From Plasmodium brasilianum (lineage: Eukaryota; Apicomplexa; Aconoidasida; Haemosporida; Plasmodiidae): a DNA stretch of 64,000 nucleotides. Made by a program: the position numbers and the translations under genes. Below, piece after piece: positions 39,801 to 53,412 of this stretch. The notes beneath the pieces were generated by a model. The model was given only the letters and a program-made list of their open reading frames with translations. It was not told where the DNA came from and did not search any database. Location: positions 2,092,001 through 2,156,000 of the forward strand of contig NC_090121.1 of the NCBI RefSeq assembly GCF_023973825.1, given 5' to 3'. Within the stretch, counting starts at the first letter, position 1. Each line of letters begins with the position of its first letter.

Positions 39801-41906
39801 CATGATGCATTTTTTCAAGAGGATTTTGACAATAACAATGAATAAGTATTTTAAAATTAATCTTGTTCGTTCAAAAGTACATGGAATTATTCTTACTTAT
39901 CATATAGGGAACTCTTATTTTAAATTATCTCTTGAAAATTTAGAAGTAAATTTTTAGTAAACAATTTAAAACGCTTTTAAAAAAAAATTTTTTTTTTCTT
40001 ATATTTAATAAGAAATATTTTATTTAAATAATAGATAAATAATAATTATTTTTGAAATATAAAGGAAAATTTATTTAATTTCTTATTTTAAAAAACTTCT
40101 ATACGCTCTAGTAATAACATAAAAATTTTAAATTAAGTATATTACTATTTTATATAAATATAAAATTTAGATAATCCATAGATATATTAGAAAATTTTTT
40201 TATCTTATTCAAAAAAATTTCATGAATATCAATTATTAATAATTGTTTTCTAATTATGGTGCATTATTAAATCATAAAAGAACTATAAATAACTTATGAG
40301 TCAGAAATTTATGTATTTTAAAAAATATGATAAAACTCGAAATATTAAATTATATAAAATATTTGTAATTATTTAACATATTATCATTTTACAAAATTTA
40401 AATTTATGATATTGCAATAAATTCTACTAATAATATAAAATAAAACAACTTTTATTTAATTTACTTAAATATAAGCTATTGCGTTAAAAACAATTTTGAT
40501 TTAATAACTATATATGAAATTTTAAAATACTGTTTATATTTAAGAACTGTTACTTATAAAATTAATATACCTTTTATATTTATGAATAATAGTGTGGCAT
40601 TTATATATTGAAAAGGTGTTAACATTTCTATTATTATCTCAATATTTTCTTTTTCCGTTAAGAAATCTACCATTTTCATCGATACAAATTATTCATATTA
40701 ATAATTTGTATTAATGAAAGGAAATAATATAGACTAGTAAATATGACATATAATAAATAAATTATATTTGAATACATATTAAACATAGATTATTATAAAG
40801 TATAATTAACAGTAATAAACACGCTTGAATATTCCGTACATATTTTATAGTTAAATTATATATTTTATTTCTATGCATGTTTAGTATAGAAAAACACCAT
40901 ATTTAAATTGTAATGAAATAATTTGCCTGTGAATTCATAAGTAAATTTATTTTGATAAACCTAATTAAATATCATTATTCAAATTATATTAATAGAAAAT
41001 TATTTAGAATTAAAAAATACTTAATAAAATTTGCCACTCATAATTATTTTAGAAAGATGTATAAAAGAGATAAAATAATTTTTAAGTTTGCATTAAACAC
41101 TTAGTTAAATATTTTATGGTAAATATACTGATAAAAAATAAGAAAATGTTTATATAATAAAAATATAATTTTTTAGCATTTATTCAATGTTTCACACATA
41201 ACACAATAGATATGTTAAAAACAATATTATTATATAATTCGATATATTAATTAAAATATTGCATCCATATTTGTCATTATTATAGATATAAGATTATACT
41301 ATAAACAATTTATTTAAAAAAAATAAGAAAAATATAAAGAATAGTTCACGTATTTTTTTCTGTGCATATAATTTATATAATTATATATATAAATTCGTAT
41401 TTAAGTTTAATATTAGAATTGCAGTGTAATTACATTTTCATAGAGTAATAACTAATTCAGTATAATTTAGTGTTATTTAAATTTCGTAAGAAAAATATTC
41501 GATAATAATGAATAGAACAAATTATAATTATTATATTTTATATATTTTATGCACTCTTGTTATGTTATTGTTTATACGAGAAAAAAAAAATAGAAAAAAA
41601 AATTTTTTCGAAGAATTTAATTAAATATTATTTAATTAATGTACTACTATAGATTTAATTTATATGTTTTTAGTATTTGCGAATGTAACATAAATAGATT
41701 ACTTTAAATAATATTATATTAAAAATTTAACAATATATTTTTACAGTTATAATACATGTATTCTGTAAAAATCATTATATGTATGTTTAAATGCCAATTT
41801 AATTAAAGACTAAAAATAGTAAAAATTGTATACTTGCTACTTGGATATATATTAAATTATTGTAGAATTTTTTTTCGCTGATATGATAATATTAAAAAAA
41901 TAGAAA
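36874..41906. other. 5 kb intergenic stretch with a possible fam relic
   Basis: The first 250 or more bases are the fam-l 3' flank, homologous to 24107 onward. A 60-codon + ORF at 39209-39391 ends FKMILKVSSNNENHNYK, which faintly resembles the fam-m tail (membrane helix, then Asn-Asn-Glu-Lys-Tyr-Lys), but I could not find the rest of a gene. The right part is the 5' flank of the 41907 gene; near 41610-41700 it resembles the flanks at 46.81 and 53.09 kb. Confidence 0.45.
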
Positions 41907-42791
41907 ATGGAACAAAAAAAGAAGATGCTCTTTTTAATTAATATTTCTATATTTGTGTTTTTACCTTGGGTATGCCTTCTCTATAGCGACATGGTAGGTT
42001 ATTATTATTTTAGTAAATTCGTATTACTTATTTTTTTATGTTTTATTTTTATTAATACTTTCTTTTAGTATGAGCTTATTCTTTTTTTTTAAATAATAAA
42101 TATTTACTTTATTTATTAGCTTACATGTAATCATCTGCTTGTTGGAGACTATAAGCTTTATAAAAAATTACATACGAGAACATATCGATTACTAACAAAA
42201 TGTAAACACAAAAGATATTCAAATATTGCAGAATTAAAACAAGAGATACCAAATAATACAGTTGGCGAAAAAAAAAATATATTTATTAATGAAAAGGTTA
42301 ACAAAGGAAAAAAGAAACATTCAAATGAAAGATCATTAAATAATGTAGGCATTTATGAACAAACTAGAAAATATAAAACTTCTGTACACTCGAGAACAAA
42401 AATAAATTTTGAAAAAAGAGTATTAGACAAATTATATTACAAAAATACAGTTAGATTTACTGTGAATGCTGATTTTAAGTTTTTAAAATATACTATAACA
42501 AGAAAATTACGTATGATGTGTGCTGTATATATCTTCTATATAATACTTGGTATAGCAATATATGCTTTAATACATTCAAATATGATGCCGTGTTCTAAAA
42601 GCTTTATATTTAACTTGCTTTGGTGTAATGTAGCAACAATAGCATATGCAATGTCCCTGCTTATAGTTATACCATCCTTATATTATATCTACAGAAAAAT
42701 TGCAAAATATATAAAGTTAATATATAAAAAAAGTGAAATGCATAATACGGATTATCCTTATCCCAGAAAAGTAGTCTTTAAGAAAAATTAA
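41907..42791 (+). CDS. Exported protein of fam-l/fam-m architecture, divergent C-terminus, intact
   Basis: Exon 1 is 41907-41993 (29 codons, MEQKKKMLFL start, Leu-Pro-Trp-Val in the signal segment). The intron is 41994-42119 (126 bases) and exon 2 is 42120-42791. The product is 252 aa. PEXEL-like RLLTK lies at 52-56, followed by the family's charged region (QEIPNNTVGEKK). The usual KELDYVDF block is replaced by KRVLDKLYYKNTVRF. Membrane segments lie at about 161-180 and 196-219. The tail is YRKIAKYIKLIYKK with a C-terminal extension ending RKVVFKKN. The N-terminal half is ordinary fam-l/fam-m, but the C-terminal half is not close to either, so it is best called a Plasmodium exported protein of unknown function. 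The open frame has no ATG in exon 2, so the gene is easily missed without exon 1. Confidence 0.8.
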
Positions 42792-44032
42792 TATATATAA
42801 TTCTCTATTTGATATACCTAAAAAACAAACATATTTATAACTGATTAAATTTTATGATTCCAACCTTATGCCCCTGGAATTTTTAATTCACAACGCTAAA
42901 AATATACATTTTTATTTTTTTTTGTAATTTGAATATTTTAATATTTTTCATTCTGGATTGTAATTTAGTTCCTCAGCATAAATCATTATAAGTGTTCACA
43001 TATATATTTCTGTATTTAAGATTATTTTTTTGAAAAATACATATATGCGTCTTAAAATTAATATATAAGAGATCAGAATATATAATTTTTCTTATGTGTC
43101 GATTTATATTTTTTATCGAAAAAAATAGTACATTTATGCTTTTTTCTTTATCAAACCTTAAATACTTCTCATTTTATATATATATATGTATTTTTTTATT
43201 CGTTATTACAAAAAATAAAATTAAATTAAGAAGCGAATACTACATTGGTCCAAATAAGCTATATTTCAGAAATAGGAATCTAAAAAGAAAGCTTTAATTT
43301 TAATAGTATTAAATTTAAAATATACAAAAAAGAAATTATTGATGTGGGTAATCAAAAATTAAATTTAATATAATTTTTATATGTTCTATAAAAAGATGTA
43401 TGTTCCATTTAATTTTTATATTACGAATACGAGAAAAAATTTAATATATCATTCTGATGCATTAAAAATTTTGTCTGCAACGGAATTGCACTAATACACT
43501 ATAGCCATAACAATTAGCATTGGTATTATTGATATGACTGTTATTAAAGAAATATCAATGAGTTTCTAGAAAAAAAAAAGAAAGATAAGAAAAAAGACAT
43601 GAACAGTGAAAATTTTTAACTATTCTTTTTTTAATATTAATAAAATTTTTTTTTTTCATGTTATATATTTTTTGTGCATAAATGAAGGTATGTTTTTTAT
43701 TACTGAAATTATTTTTTTTTTAAATATAGTTTTAGTAAAATTTTGAAATGCTTTCTTCTCTAGTAGCTAATTTTTATAGATTATGATAAAAATATGTTAA
43801 GTTTCTGTTACGTAAGTAAATCCATAAGGAAATGATACTATTTAATTATTTTTTTTTTTTTTTCTTTATATTAACTTACTATAAAAAATGTGTGCATGTT
43901 TATACAAATAGTTTAGTAAGAAATGTCGATAAAATAAAAACAATGAGTAAAACATTTTAAGCATCAAAAAATAATTTTTAATTATATAACAATATGAAAC
44001 ATATACAGAACACTTTCCTCCACTTTAGATAT
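42792..44032. other. Intergenic with a possible minus-strand membrane exon
   Basis: On the minus strand, a pyrimidine tract and CTAG near 43568 are followed by a frame reading KLIDISLITVISIIPMLIVM and a stop near 43500. It looks like a terminal membrane-helix exon, but no partner exon was found. A 67-codon + ORF at 43094-43297 is not supported. A long T tract lies at about 43848-43863. Confidence 0.4.
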
Positions 44033-44270
44033 ATGAATACAACAAAGAACTGCTTGAAAAACAAAATTAAGTTCCTAGTAATTATAACAATTTTGGTACA
44101 TATCCTTTTTATATGGACAAGTCAATGTTACAATAGTATAATAATATAACTACATTGTTCATATTTCCGGTTTTATTTATAAAAAAAGAATTTTATTATA
44201 ATTAGATAAAAAAACACTCTGAAACAATAAATAATATTCAGGTTTCTTTTTTAAATCGCATTTGAAATGA
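44033..44270 (+). pseudogene. Relic signal exon of an exported protein gene
   Basis: An open frame from ATG at 44033 reads MNTTKNCLKNKIKFLVIITI and continues through a hydrophobic stretch to HILFIWTSQCYNS, the exon 1 pattern of these families (hydrophobic, then Ile-Trp). A GTATAATAAT stretch at the exon end aligns with the family donor. After an AATTAG near 44205 the next frame gives only about 20 codons (KKHSETINNIQVSFLN) before a stop. No PEXEL-like site or membrane segments follow. It is probably the remains of a gene whose exon 2 has been lost. Confidence 0.5.
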
Positions 44271-47058
44271 AGGTAAACCTACTTATAACTAATACATTTC
44301 TTTCTAAAAAAAAATGTTTTTCTTGTAATTATTAACTATCTGTTTTATTCTTAATAGAAAGTACGTTCATAAAGAATCGATTTTTGTATAAACACAAATA
44401 TCATTTAGATCTGGCAGATATACCTCTATATATTTATGCTCAACTGATAAAATATATATTTTTATAATTTCTTGAAGTTAGAACGTTTGTATAATTGCTT
44501 TCTACTTAAAATGCAATGTTTTTCTAGAGCTCTTTATTGTGAGGTAGCATATATATACATGTATTTATTTTATGTGTTACATAAAAAACGAAATAGATAT
44601 GGATAAATATTTATAGCAATAATTTCTTCTTTGTTTGAAGAAATTGCATACATATGTTTAATGTAAATTTATATTAAATTATATGTGTGTATATTTAATA
44701 TAATGCACAATATTACAATAAATATTTCATTCGACTGAGGTAATTTATATTTTTAACAATCATACTTTTTTTTTTCCTTTTTATAAAGATTTAAGTGGTA
44801 CTCTGGAGAATTGTTTAAAAATAATTATCATATATTTATTTTAATTTAAGTGTATGATGTTGTTCTTCATTTAATATAACAAAATTCATGTGTTGTTTTT
44901 TTGTTTCACATTTATTTTTTTCTTAAATATAAACAGACTACGTAATGTTTGTAAAAACGAAACTATTATATAAATATATATATATAAAATATTATTTCAT
45001 ATATGGGTAATGATTACAGATTTTTATTTTTATTATATATTTTAAATACTAAAGTATGAATATGCACTAATATATTTTTATGTTTTATGGATGCATTATA
45101 ATTAAGGCATTACGAATTTTATAATTTACAAAGTTTTTTAGTTAAATTAAGGATTTAAAATCCATGTGTCTTTGGTTTTTTAATTTATAGTATATAAATT
45201 TCTATTATAAATATTACCTAGATATCTATAATTATAAACTAATATACTTTGTTATTTTTGAAAGTATTAAGAGAGTACATTATTTAACAAATATTTGTCT
45301 AATATTAGCAAGTGTCATATAGGAAATAATTATGCTGTCGTGTCTCAAATAATAACTACCCAGTAAAAATGAATAATATATTTTCAATGATATTCAATAA
45401 TCACTAAATACATTGTAATTTTATAAACATATACATTTTCTTTTATAATACCATTATATACATAATAATTTATTTTTTGTGGTACACTATACTTGTATCT
45501 AATTCTTGCGTTTACTTCAATAGCTATAGAATAATAAATATTTGGAAAAATATAAGTAACTTATGTCAATTACCGCGAATTATTCCCTATTTGTAATCCT
45601 TTTTTTAATAATACAAACCTTTGTGAAAGTAAATCCGCAATATACATGTAAGTTTATAAAAATTTTTTGATACATTTATTAAGATTATTAGATACTATAT
45701 ATTTTAATAAAAATATTGATTTATATTTTTTATATAAGAATGAAGTATGGGGTTTTTTCTGAAATTTATTTTTGAGTTTTTGATATGAATAAAAACTAAT
45801 TTGTTTAAAACTCCTCTTCCGCAAATTTAAATCGAACTTAAATTAATATACTTATCTGATTTATTAGTAACACAATATATATTTTTGAAAATATATTCCG
45901 AAGGCCATGAAAAAACTAAATTATTTCATTTTTTGGAAATATATAGTTGGATCTAGTAATATATATAGCATTATTTGGATATATACATATAAAAAATTTT
46001 ACGAACGTGTTAATAAAAATTTTCAAAGGCCTTTAAAATTTTTTTTATTATTTTCTTATTGCAGTTACATAGCTGTTAATTTAATTATATTTTATAAAAA
46101 TTACCTAAGTAATTATGGCAATCCAAATTGATATCCAAGAAGAATATGTATATTTACTGATAATATATTTAAATAGATATATTATTGGTCTAAGGTTATT
46201 CTGCTATTAATATATTTTATTCACGAATAACTGTTTTTTTTTTTTTTTTTTTATTACTTTACTACTGAATTTATATACATAATTATAAAAAAGAAAAAAA
46301 TAAAGTTCCTAAATTTAAAAAATTTTCATTTGAAAAATATAGTATAAATAATGCATATTTATAAATAATAACTTTGAAAAATTATATTAAAAAAATAAAA
46401 AATCATTCATTATTTACCTTTAAAACATATATATCCTTATAGAATGGGTAGAAGCATACAAATTTGATATTAAAAATATATTATAGTACATAAATGATTT
46501 TTATATTATAAAGTATAAATCATATATTACTATTAATAAAATAAAAAAGGTTATATGCAATATTGTTTTTTTTATTTTAATATTACTATTCTGTTGTTAT
46601 AATAATTATTAATTATTAAACGTATTATCCAGTTTTTCCGTAATATAAGATTTATAGAATTATAATAAATAATAGGTAAACTTTAATAAAATTAGTAATT
46701 ATTCTACTACTATATAGGAAGCTATATTATTTATACTCTTTGCGTTATGTATAATATATGAAGAAAATATTTAGAAATATTAAAAGATTATTTATATTTT
46801 TTTTATTTTATTTTAAAAAGAATTTACAAAAAAATTATTTAATTAAATTAGCATTTTAAATAAATTATTTATATTTTTTGAATTTTTATGAATTAATTCA
46901 AATTATATAATTCTAATTACAGTTATTTTTCTTTTTCCGTTGTCTAAAAAATTATACCCTTACACATTTTTTATTAACTTACAAAAAAAAATTTTAATTA
47001 TAAATAGAAAAATTAAGTGAATGAATTATCTTTTATCTATAGAAGAATGTTATATTAT
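44271..47058. other. Intergenic, duplicated 5' unit at right end
   Basis: A 74-codon + ORF at 45907-46131 (hydrophobic middle, KFFLLFSYCSYIAVNLIIFY) has no partner exon and is left uncalled. From about 46234 the DNA is the shared fam 5' unit: T19, then ATTTACCTTTAAAACATATATA, then TTTTTTGAATTTTTATGAATTAATTC-like sequence. Confidence 0.5.
46234..46252 (+). repeat. T19 tract 0.87 kb upstream of the 47 kb fam-l relic
   Basis: A run of 19 T starts 874 bases before the ATG at 47108, matching the position of the tracts at 22248, 35008 and 52548. Confidence 0.75.
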
Positions 47059-47107
47059 TGTTAATATTTTCCTTATTGAATATGTTGAAATATTAAAAAT
47101 CTATAAA
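47059..47107 (+). promoter_or_regulatory. Shared fam leader element
   Basis: TGTTAATATTTTCCTTATTG... through AATATTAAAAATCTATAAA lies directly before the ATG. It is very close to 53364-53412. It is preserved although the gene downstream is broken. Confidence 0.55.
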
Positions 47108-48058
47108 ATGAAAAAAATAGTTAAGTTATTCTTATTAAAATTACTACACTTATCCTTTTAACTTGGATATTCCTCTTTAACAGTAATTTTGTATTATAAT
47201 ATTTATTATGCATATTTTCATTGTTAACATTTTTAGTGTTTTATTTTTATTGATACCTTTTTTTAGAAATATAATATTAATTCGTTAAATAAAAAATATT
47301 TATTTTTTTTTTTTAGAGTATGTTTTATAAATTTTTAGGTGAAATATATTATCTTGTTAGAAAATTAAATACAAGAACTTATCGGCTACTACCAATATGT
47401 AAGCAGGGTTAGGATTCATATATTGTAGGTTAAAAGAAAATAAGCAAAATACTGGTATACATGAAAAAGAGGATATATATAATGTTGAAAAGGAGAACAC
47501 CATAGAAAATAAACAATCAAATGGAAATTCATCAAAAAATGAGAGACGAGATAAACAATCTATGAAAAACAAATCTTGTATATTTGAAACAAAAAAATAT
47601 TGAAAGAACTTTATTATATAGTTTTTCTTAAAAAAGAGAGGTCAATTAGTAATAAAGTCTATAAGAACATTATTCGTAAAAAGTAAGGAATAGTATCTGA
47701 TTTTCCTTTATTATTCTCATTGTTATCTATATAGTTCATATTATATTTGTTTTGTAATTATGGTCTTATGGATGGGTTATTCAAAATATTTTATACCTAC
47801 CCTTTATAGAGTGATTTGAGATCTTTAAATAATTGGTTGTTGAAATTCCTTCTTAAATAAGTGTTTAATAAGCCTATGGAATATATTACTAAGGATAATG
47901 TGAAAAAAACGTGCAATACTGCTTTAGACAACATTTTTGTTATTTTCATATATATTATATTTTTCTTTATGTTAGATGTCATGTTTATATGAAGGATTAT
48001 ATGTTACCATAAAATAGTTCAAAAAAAAAAAAAATTAAATTCAAAAGAAGATAAATGA
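47108..48058 (+). pseudogene. fam-l-type exported protein, broken
   Basis: Exon 1 (47108 to about 47193) starts MKKIVKLF, then loses one base in the stretch where siblings read Phe-Phe-Ile-Lys. The original frame resumes as ILLTWIFLFNSNF before a GTATTA donor. Exon 2 starts after the TTTTTTTAG near 47316 with SMFYKFLGE and TYRLLPICKQ (RLLPI replaces RLLAK), then meets TAG and TAA near 47410-47435. The frame shifts into EDIYNVEKEN and KNKSCIFETKKY, a fam-l signature. A small deletion removes the SHLEKKIF block (TGA after KKY), and there are further stops. A second hydrophobic region and a Lys-rich tail end at 48058. It is clearly non-functional. Confidence 0.82.
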
Positions 48059-51000
48059 ATATTATTTAACATGACTCTTTTTTTAATGCTATCATTGATA
48101 CACAGTAACATTTGTAATATTATTAGTTATGTAATTATTAAATATACCTACATTATATAAATTTTATGAGTATTTCTACATATATCTAGCCTTGTTAATG
48201 CACAATCATGAAAGGATAAGTTCTTATTTTTTTGTAAATTTAGATGTTCTAACGTTCTTAAGTGTATATTTTAAAGTGTACTATCATCTTAGTAGTATAT
48301 AATGGGTTATTATGTATTAGTGTATTTAATAGATACCTATAATAATATGTCTATTAAAATTAATATATAATTGGTCAATACTTATAATTTTATTCGATTA
48401 CAGTATTAAATTACATTTGAAATAAAAAAAAATGCACTCTCTATTTTTCATCTTTTAGTTAAAAAATGGTTATTTGTTTGAATTAAAAAAAGTGTGTGAT
48501 TGTTTTAAAATTAAAAATGATTGTGATATATTTTGTGTTTCATGATATAAAGCAAATATATTTTTTTTGTATTTATATATATATATATTTATTTATATTT
48601 AATTAGGATGAAAATTAATATATATATTAAAAAATAATTTTTACAATAAATATATTAAAGACATATTTATAATAATAATAATAATAGATGCTTAGGTTTC
48701 TTTGCATTATATATTAGGAAGCTATGACGATATGATGATATATCATTTATAAATATACATTATATCTAATTTTTTTCTAATATATAGATGGCATAGCTTT
48801 AAAATTTACTGAAGTGTTTAAATAATTTATTTTTTTATTGTTTCACTTAATTGAGGCTTTAATTCAATTTTTCAAAAATAATTAATTAATCATATATTTA
48901 AAATTTATAAATAAATATGAAAAACGTATTTTTTATTTTTTGCATTATTAAGGAGATAAATTAATGATTTAAATATAATCATACGTTAATATAAATTATG
49001 CAGAAACTTTTTTCTCTTATAGTTTTTCTTTTATTATAATATTAGACTTCTACAAATGTGATATAAATGCATATTCAACCATAGAAATTTTCATGAAAAT
49101 TGATTAAAGTAAAGGTATACTTTATTGTGGTAATATAATAATATGTAAACAAATATTTATGTTCAATTTTTAACATTTGTCTATAAGTATATTAAGTAAG
49201 ACGTTAATGTTAATTTGTGATGTATAAAAAATGTATAGCTTATATTAACAATTAGCAACTTCTTCAAGTTAATAAAGATAATTGCTTAAACAAAATAAAA
49301 GTAAGAAACATAATTATTTTTTTATAGATAATTTATAAATACGTAAGATAGTTTTTATTTGGTATATATCATTTAAGTATGTGTATTTAAAAAATTATTT
49401 TATTTTTTGGCTAAGTTTTAATTAAATAATGTGTAGGGTTCTGTATGAAAAAGTTTTGCATGTAATTTTTATTTAATATATTTTATTTTTATAGATTCAA
49501 ATGAAAATTATAATGTAATATGAATACATACTTGAGTTGTTGCATTTGAAGACTCTTTGAAAAGTGTTGTTCAGTTAATAAAATAACAATGTATTTTTTT
49601 TCTTTTGTAAAAGTGTACTTTAGACATACATAAAATAAAATTGGCATAAATGGAAAATTTTTTCAAGATGAAATTAAAATAGATGCTAATAAGAATATTA
49701 TAAAAAAAAATATATATATTTATATATTTTTTTTTAATATTAAGTGTTCCTATCATTTCTTAAAATATTTTTTTTAATCTAAATAATATAAACAAACATA
49801 CATAATATATGGAATAATATTATTGTGACAATATGTTTTTTTTTTTATACATATACAAATAAAAAAATAAAATAAAATAATTATTTGGAACAGAACAAAT
49901 GTTAGTATACGTATACTTGTTTAATTAAAAGCAAAGTAAAGGTTGAAGATATATATTTTTATTCATTTGAAAATTTGGAAGAAATATTCTAATAAAATTT
50001 ATTATAATATAATGTTTTCTATACATCATACTACAACTTCTGTTATATATATTTATATATTTTTCGTAGAACAAAGTAATACAAAATTGTAAAGTTATAT
50101 AATTTATTAACTTTCTTTTGAACTATCTCCACTTATAAAAAATTTTAAGAACTCAAAAATTTCAATGCACACTATGTTTTTATTTTATGAAGTAATAAAA
50201 TCACAATAACAATTAAATATTAGGTATTGAATAAATTTATATACAAACAAATAAATATGAGTATTTAATTAAGAATAATGAAAAAAACAATTTCATTTAT
50301 TCTGGGACGTTGCAAACTAATAATATTCATTAAATAAATGATGAAACATATATAAATCGTAAATCATATATGATGCATGGTCATTATTTGTTGTACTTTC
50401 ATATCAAAATTAAATAATTTTTTTATTCTTCTCTTCTGATAGACAAAAATATTTTAATGCGATATTGTCAAAAATAAAAAAAACAAAAAATGAAAATGAA
50501 TTCTCAAAATATAATAAAGTCACATAAGATTAGTAAATAAATAATATTATAATGCAACATTTTTTTTCATTAATACACTTTTTTAATATTATTTTCTATA
50601 TTTTCCAAACATTATATGTAGAATCATTTTGTCTATATAAAAAAAAAAAACATAAAAGTATAAAAAATTTATAATGATAATATTATTCGTAAATTAAAAA
50701 TTATACGTAGTAACTACATGAAAATAATAAATGTGGATATGTAATAATATTACAAATGAAATTCAGGCTATTTTGTAACAAGAAATACAAAAAATATTTA
50801 TATTGAAATAAAAGTATGTATTAAAAAATAATTTACATAATTTTAAATATATAAAGTTAGAAGAAACTATTCGAATAAAATTAAAGTTGATAAGACCATA
50901 ACAGAAGAGGAAAAGGAACTAATAATTTAATGAAAGTAAAAAATATATAGAACGAATTAATGGATTAGGTTATATGCTATATAAATGTACACTTGTTAAT

Positions 51001-53363
51001 TTATCACAAAACTGCATAATGAAATATAAGAAGCAAGAATTATAAACGGAATTTTTGATATTAACAAGAAATTCAGTTTATTTAAAAAGAAAATGTAGAA
51101 GATATGTTGATAAATGAAAATTTGATATTAGCTCCTGAAACTTGTTAGAAAAAAAAAAGAAACAATTATGTTTCGTGAAATGCACCAAAAATGGAATGTA
51201 TATATAAGTACAACTATATATTATTCTGTAAATTAATCTATAAAAGTTATGTTTTTGTATGGGGAAAAATACATCATACAACTGAAAAATGTGTTAAAGC
51301 GAGAAAAAGTAGCATCTGTAAATGTGTAAAATAAAATATTATATTAATATTAATAAAATACTATACTAAGATTGTAATTAGTATAATAAAGAATTCAAAT
51401 GACCCATGTTCAAAGAATACATATAATTTAAAATTATAAATTAAAAATAATATAAAAATAAAATAAATGCTAAAAGAAATAAACAAATTTGCTATGTTCA
51501 ACTAAAAATTATAATTATAAATTTAACATGACATAATATATTTTTTCCCATAACTTGTGCAAATGGATTTTAACTTACATAAATTATGAAAAGTTTGTAC
51601 ACATTACAAAATATAGTAGATCAATTAGAAAAATAAGTAACAATAAAGACAAAGACGTAACTCAGAAAGATAATATTATTATAAGGGCATGAATAAAACC
51701 ATGAATATTTATTAGTTTAACATTTTAATTAAAATATAAATTATTATATGCTGATATCATTGTTTAATTTATACGAGAATACATGAAAAAAATGTAACAT
51801 CTTTTAATGAAAATAATGAAGTATTATGTTTTTTTAAAGAGATAGTAATTAAACTTACATGGTTAATGTGAATTTATTTTTATTAACACTTAGGCAAAAA
51901 TAGTAAATAACTATACATTAATTACAGCAGTCTAAAGGAACATTGAACTTAGATTCTTTTAAATGTACTTTACATTAATATAAATAATATATTTAGATTA
52001 AAGAAGTAACGACAAAAATAATACATTGTTGAATGAAAAAAAAAATTATGAAATAGATATGAATGAGTATATATATATATATATGGAAATATAATTCACT
52101 TACAATTAATATTCTCTGTACAAAATTAAATAAATTATATAAAGTTTAAACGACTTAAGTATAATCCTTTTATTTTAGAATAACGTATATAATTCAGACA
52201 TATATTTAAATATATATATAATTGATAAAAAGAAGATTCTAAAATTTACTTAAAAAAATTACTCATTCCTTAAACTTATGAATTCTAGAAATAAATATTT
52301 TTAAAGTTTTTATTATATATAGTGAGTATTTTTCCTTAATTTAAAGGATATATAAGGATAATTTATATACTTTTTAAATGAGTTAATATTATTTTGTATA
52401 AAAAATGTTAAACGTAAATTAATAAATGATAAAATCAAATAATACAAACAAGTAAAGGATACTAAATAATTTTAATAAATGTGATGATAATTCCATACGT
52501 AATTTAAAATAATAAAAATAAAGGATAGTAAGTTAATTTTGGTACTATTTTTTTTTTTTTCTTGCTTTATTAATATTTACTCTAATTATATTTATTTAAT
52601 TAAAAATAAAATTTTGATGAATTATAAAATATTTTATTTATAAATAATGGGATAAATTAAATTTAAAAAATATAATTTTTAAAATTTATACTATAAAAAT
52701 AAAAAATATGCTTTTATTAGCTTTTAAAATATATTTTTTTGATGAATTAACTGTCATTGTATAAAATTAAATATTTAAATATATAATAAAAATATATGAA
52801 ATACAAGTTTTATAACTGACCTAGAGCAAAAAGTAGTACGAAGTAATTATTTTTCCAGTTGTACGTACTGTTATATTGCTATAATAATTGATATTTAAGA
52901 ATAATAAATACTTTTTCAAAAATGTAACGTTTATAAAATTATTTGTAAGAAAGCATCATTAAAATTAGTAGTTTATTATATTATTATATAGTACAATTTG
53001 ACAATATTTTATATATCGTATGTTGCAAATTCAAAATTTCGAAACATTAAGAAATAGTATGTTTTTTTTTGTTTTATTCTATTTTTAAAAGAATTGATAG
53101 AAAAATAATTTAATTAGTGTGCTATACTAAATAATAGTATTATATATTTTGAGTATTTGTAAATATAATTAAATTATGTTATTTTAATTAATGTTAATAC
53201 CTTATAAATGATAATATGGTAAAAATTTTATAATAAATTTATGAGGTTACATTTTCTTAGACTGTATTGTAAAAAAGTTATAGTTATAAACAATTTATTA
53301 GTTTTTTAAGTAAAAACAATAAAGATATTTTTTAAATAAATATAGCTTTCTTTATAATATTAT
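48059..53363. other. 5.3 kb intergenic stretch with a purine-rich relic-like tract
   Basis: The left part is fam-l 3' flank. Around 50860-51250 the + strand is unusually A/G-rich and gives coding-like fragments (SKKYIERINGLGYMLYK, then LKRKCRRYVDK) broken by many stops. It may be an old gene, but I cannot name it. From about 52548 the shared fam 5' unit begins with T13, then ATTAATATTTACTCTAATTA. Confidence 0.45.
52548..52560 (+). repeat. T13 tract 0.87 kb upstream of the 53 kb gene
   Basis: A run of 13 T starts 865 bases before the ATG at 53413. The following bases (ATTAATATTTACTCTAA) resemble those after the tract at 22248 (ATTAATATTCCTTCTAA). Confidence 0.65.
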
Positions 53364-53412
53364 TGTTAATTTTTTCTTAATTGAATATGTCACAATATTA
53401 AAAATCTGTATG
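53364..53412 (+). promoter_or_regulatory. Shared fam leader element
   Basis: TGTTAATTTTTTCTTAATTG... through AATATTAAAAATCTGTATG leads into the ATG at 53413. The constant 49-base spacing favours that ATG over the in-frame ATG at 53410. Confidence 0.55.

Noticed and set aside
43094..43297. 67-codon + ORF
   Set aside because: No exon partner or motif; probably chance in the 3' flank of the 41.9 kb gene.
45907..46131. 74-codon + ORF with a hydrophobic middle
   Set aside because: No signal exon, export motif or homologous flank supports it.
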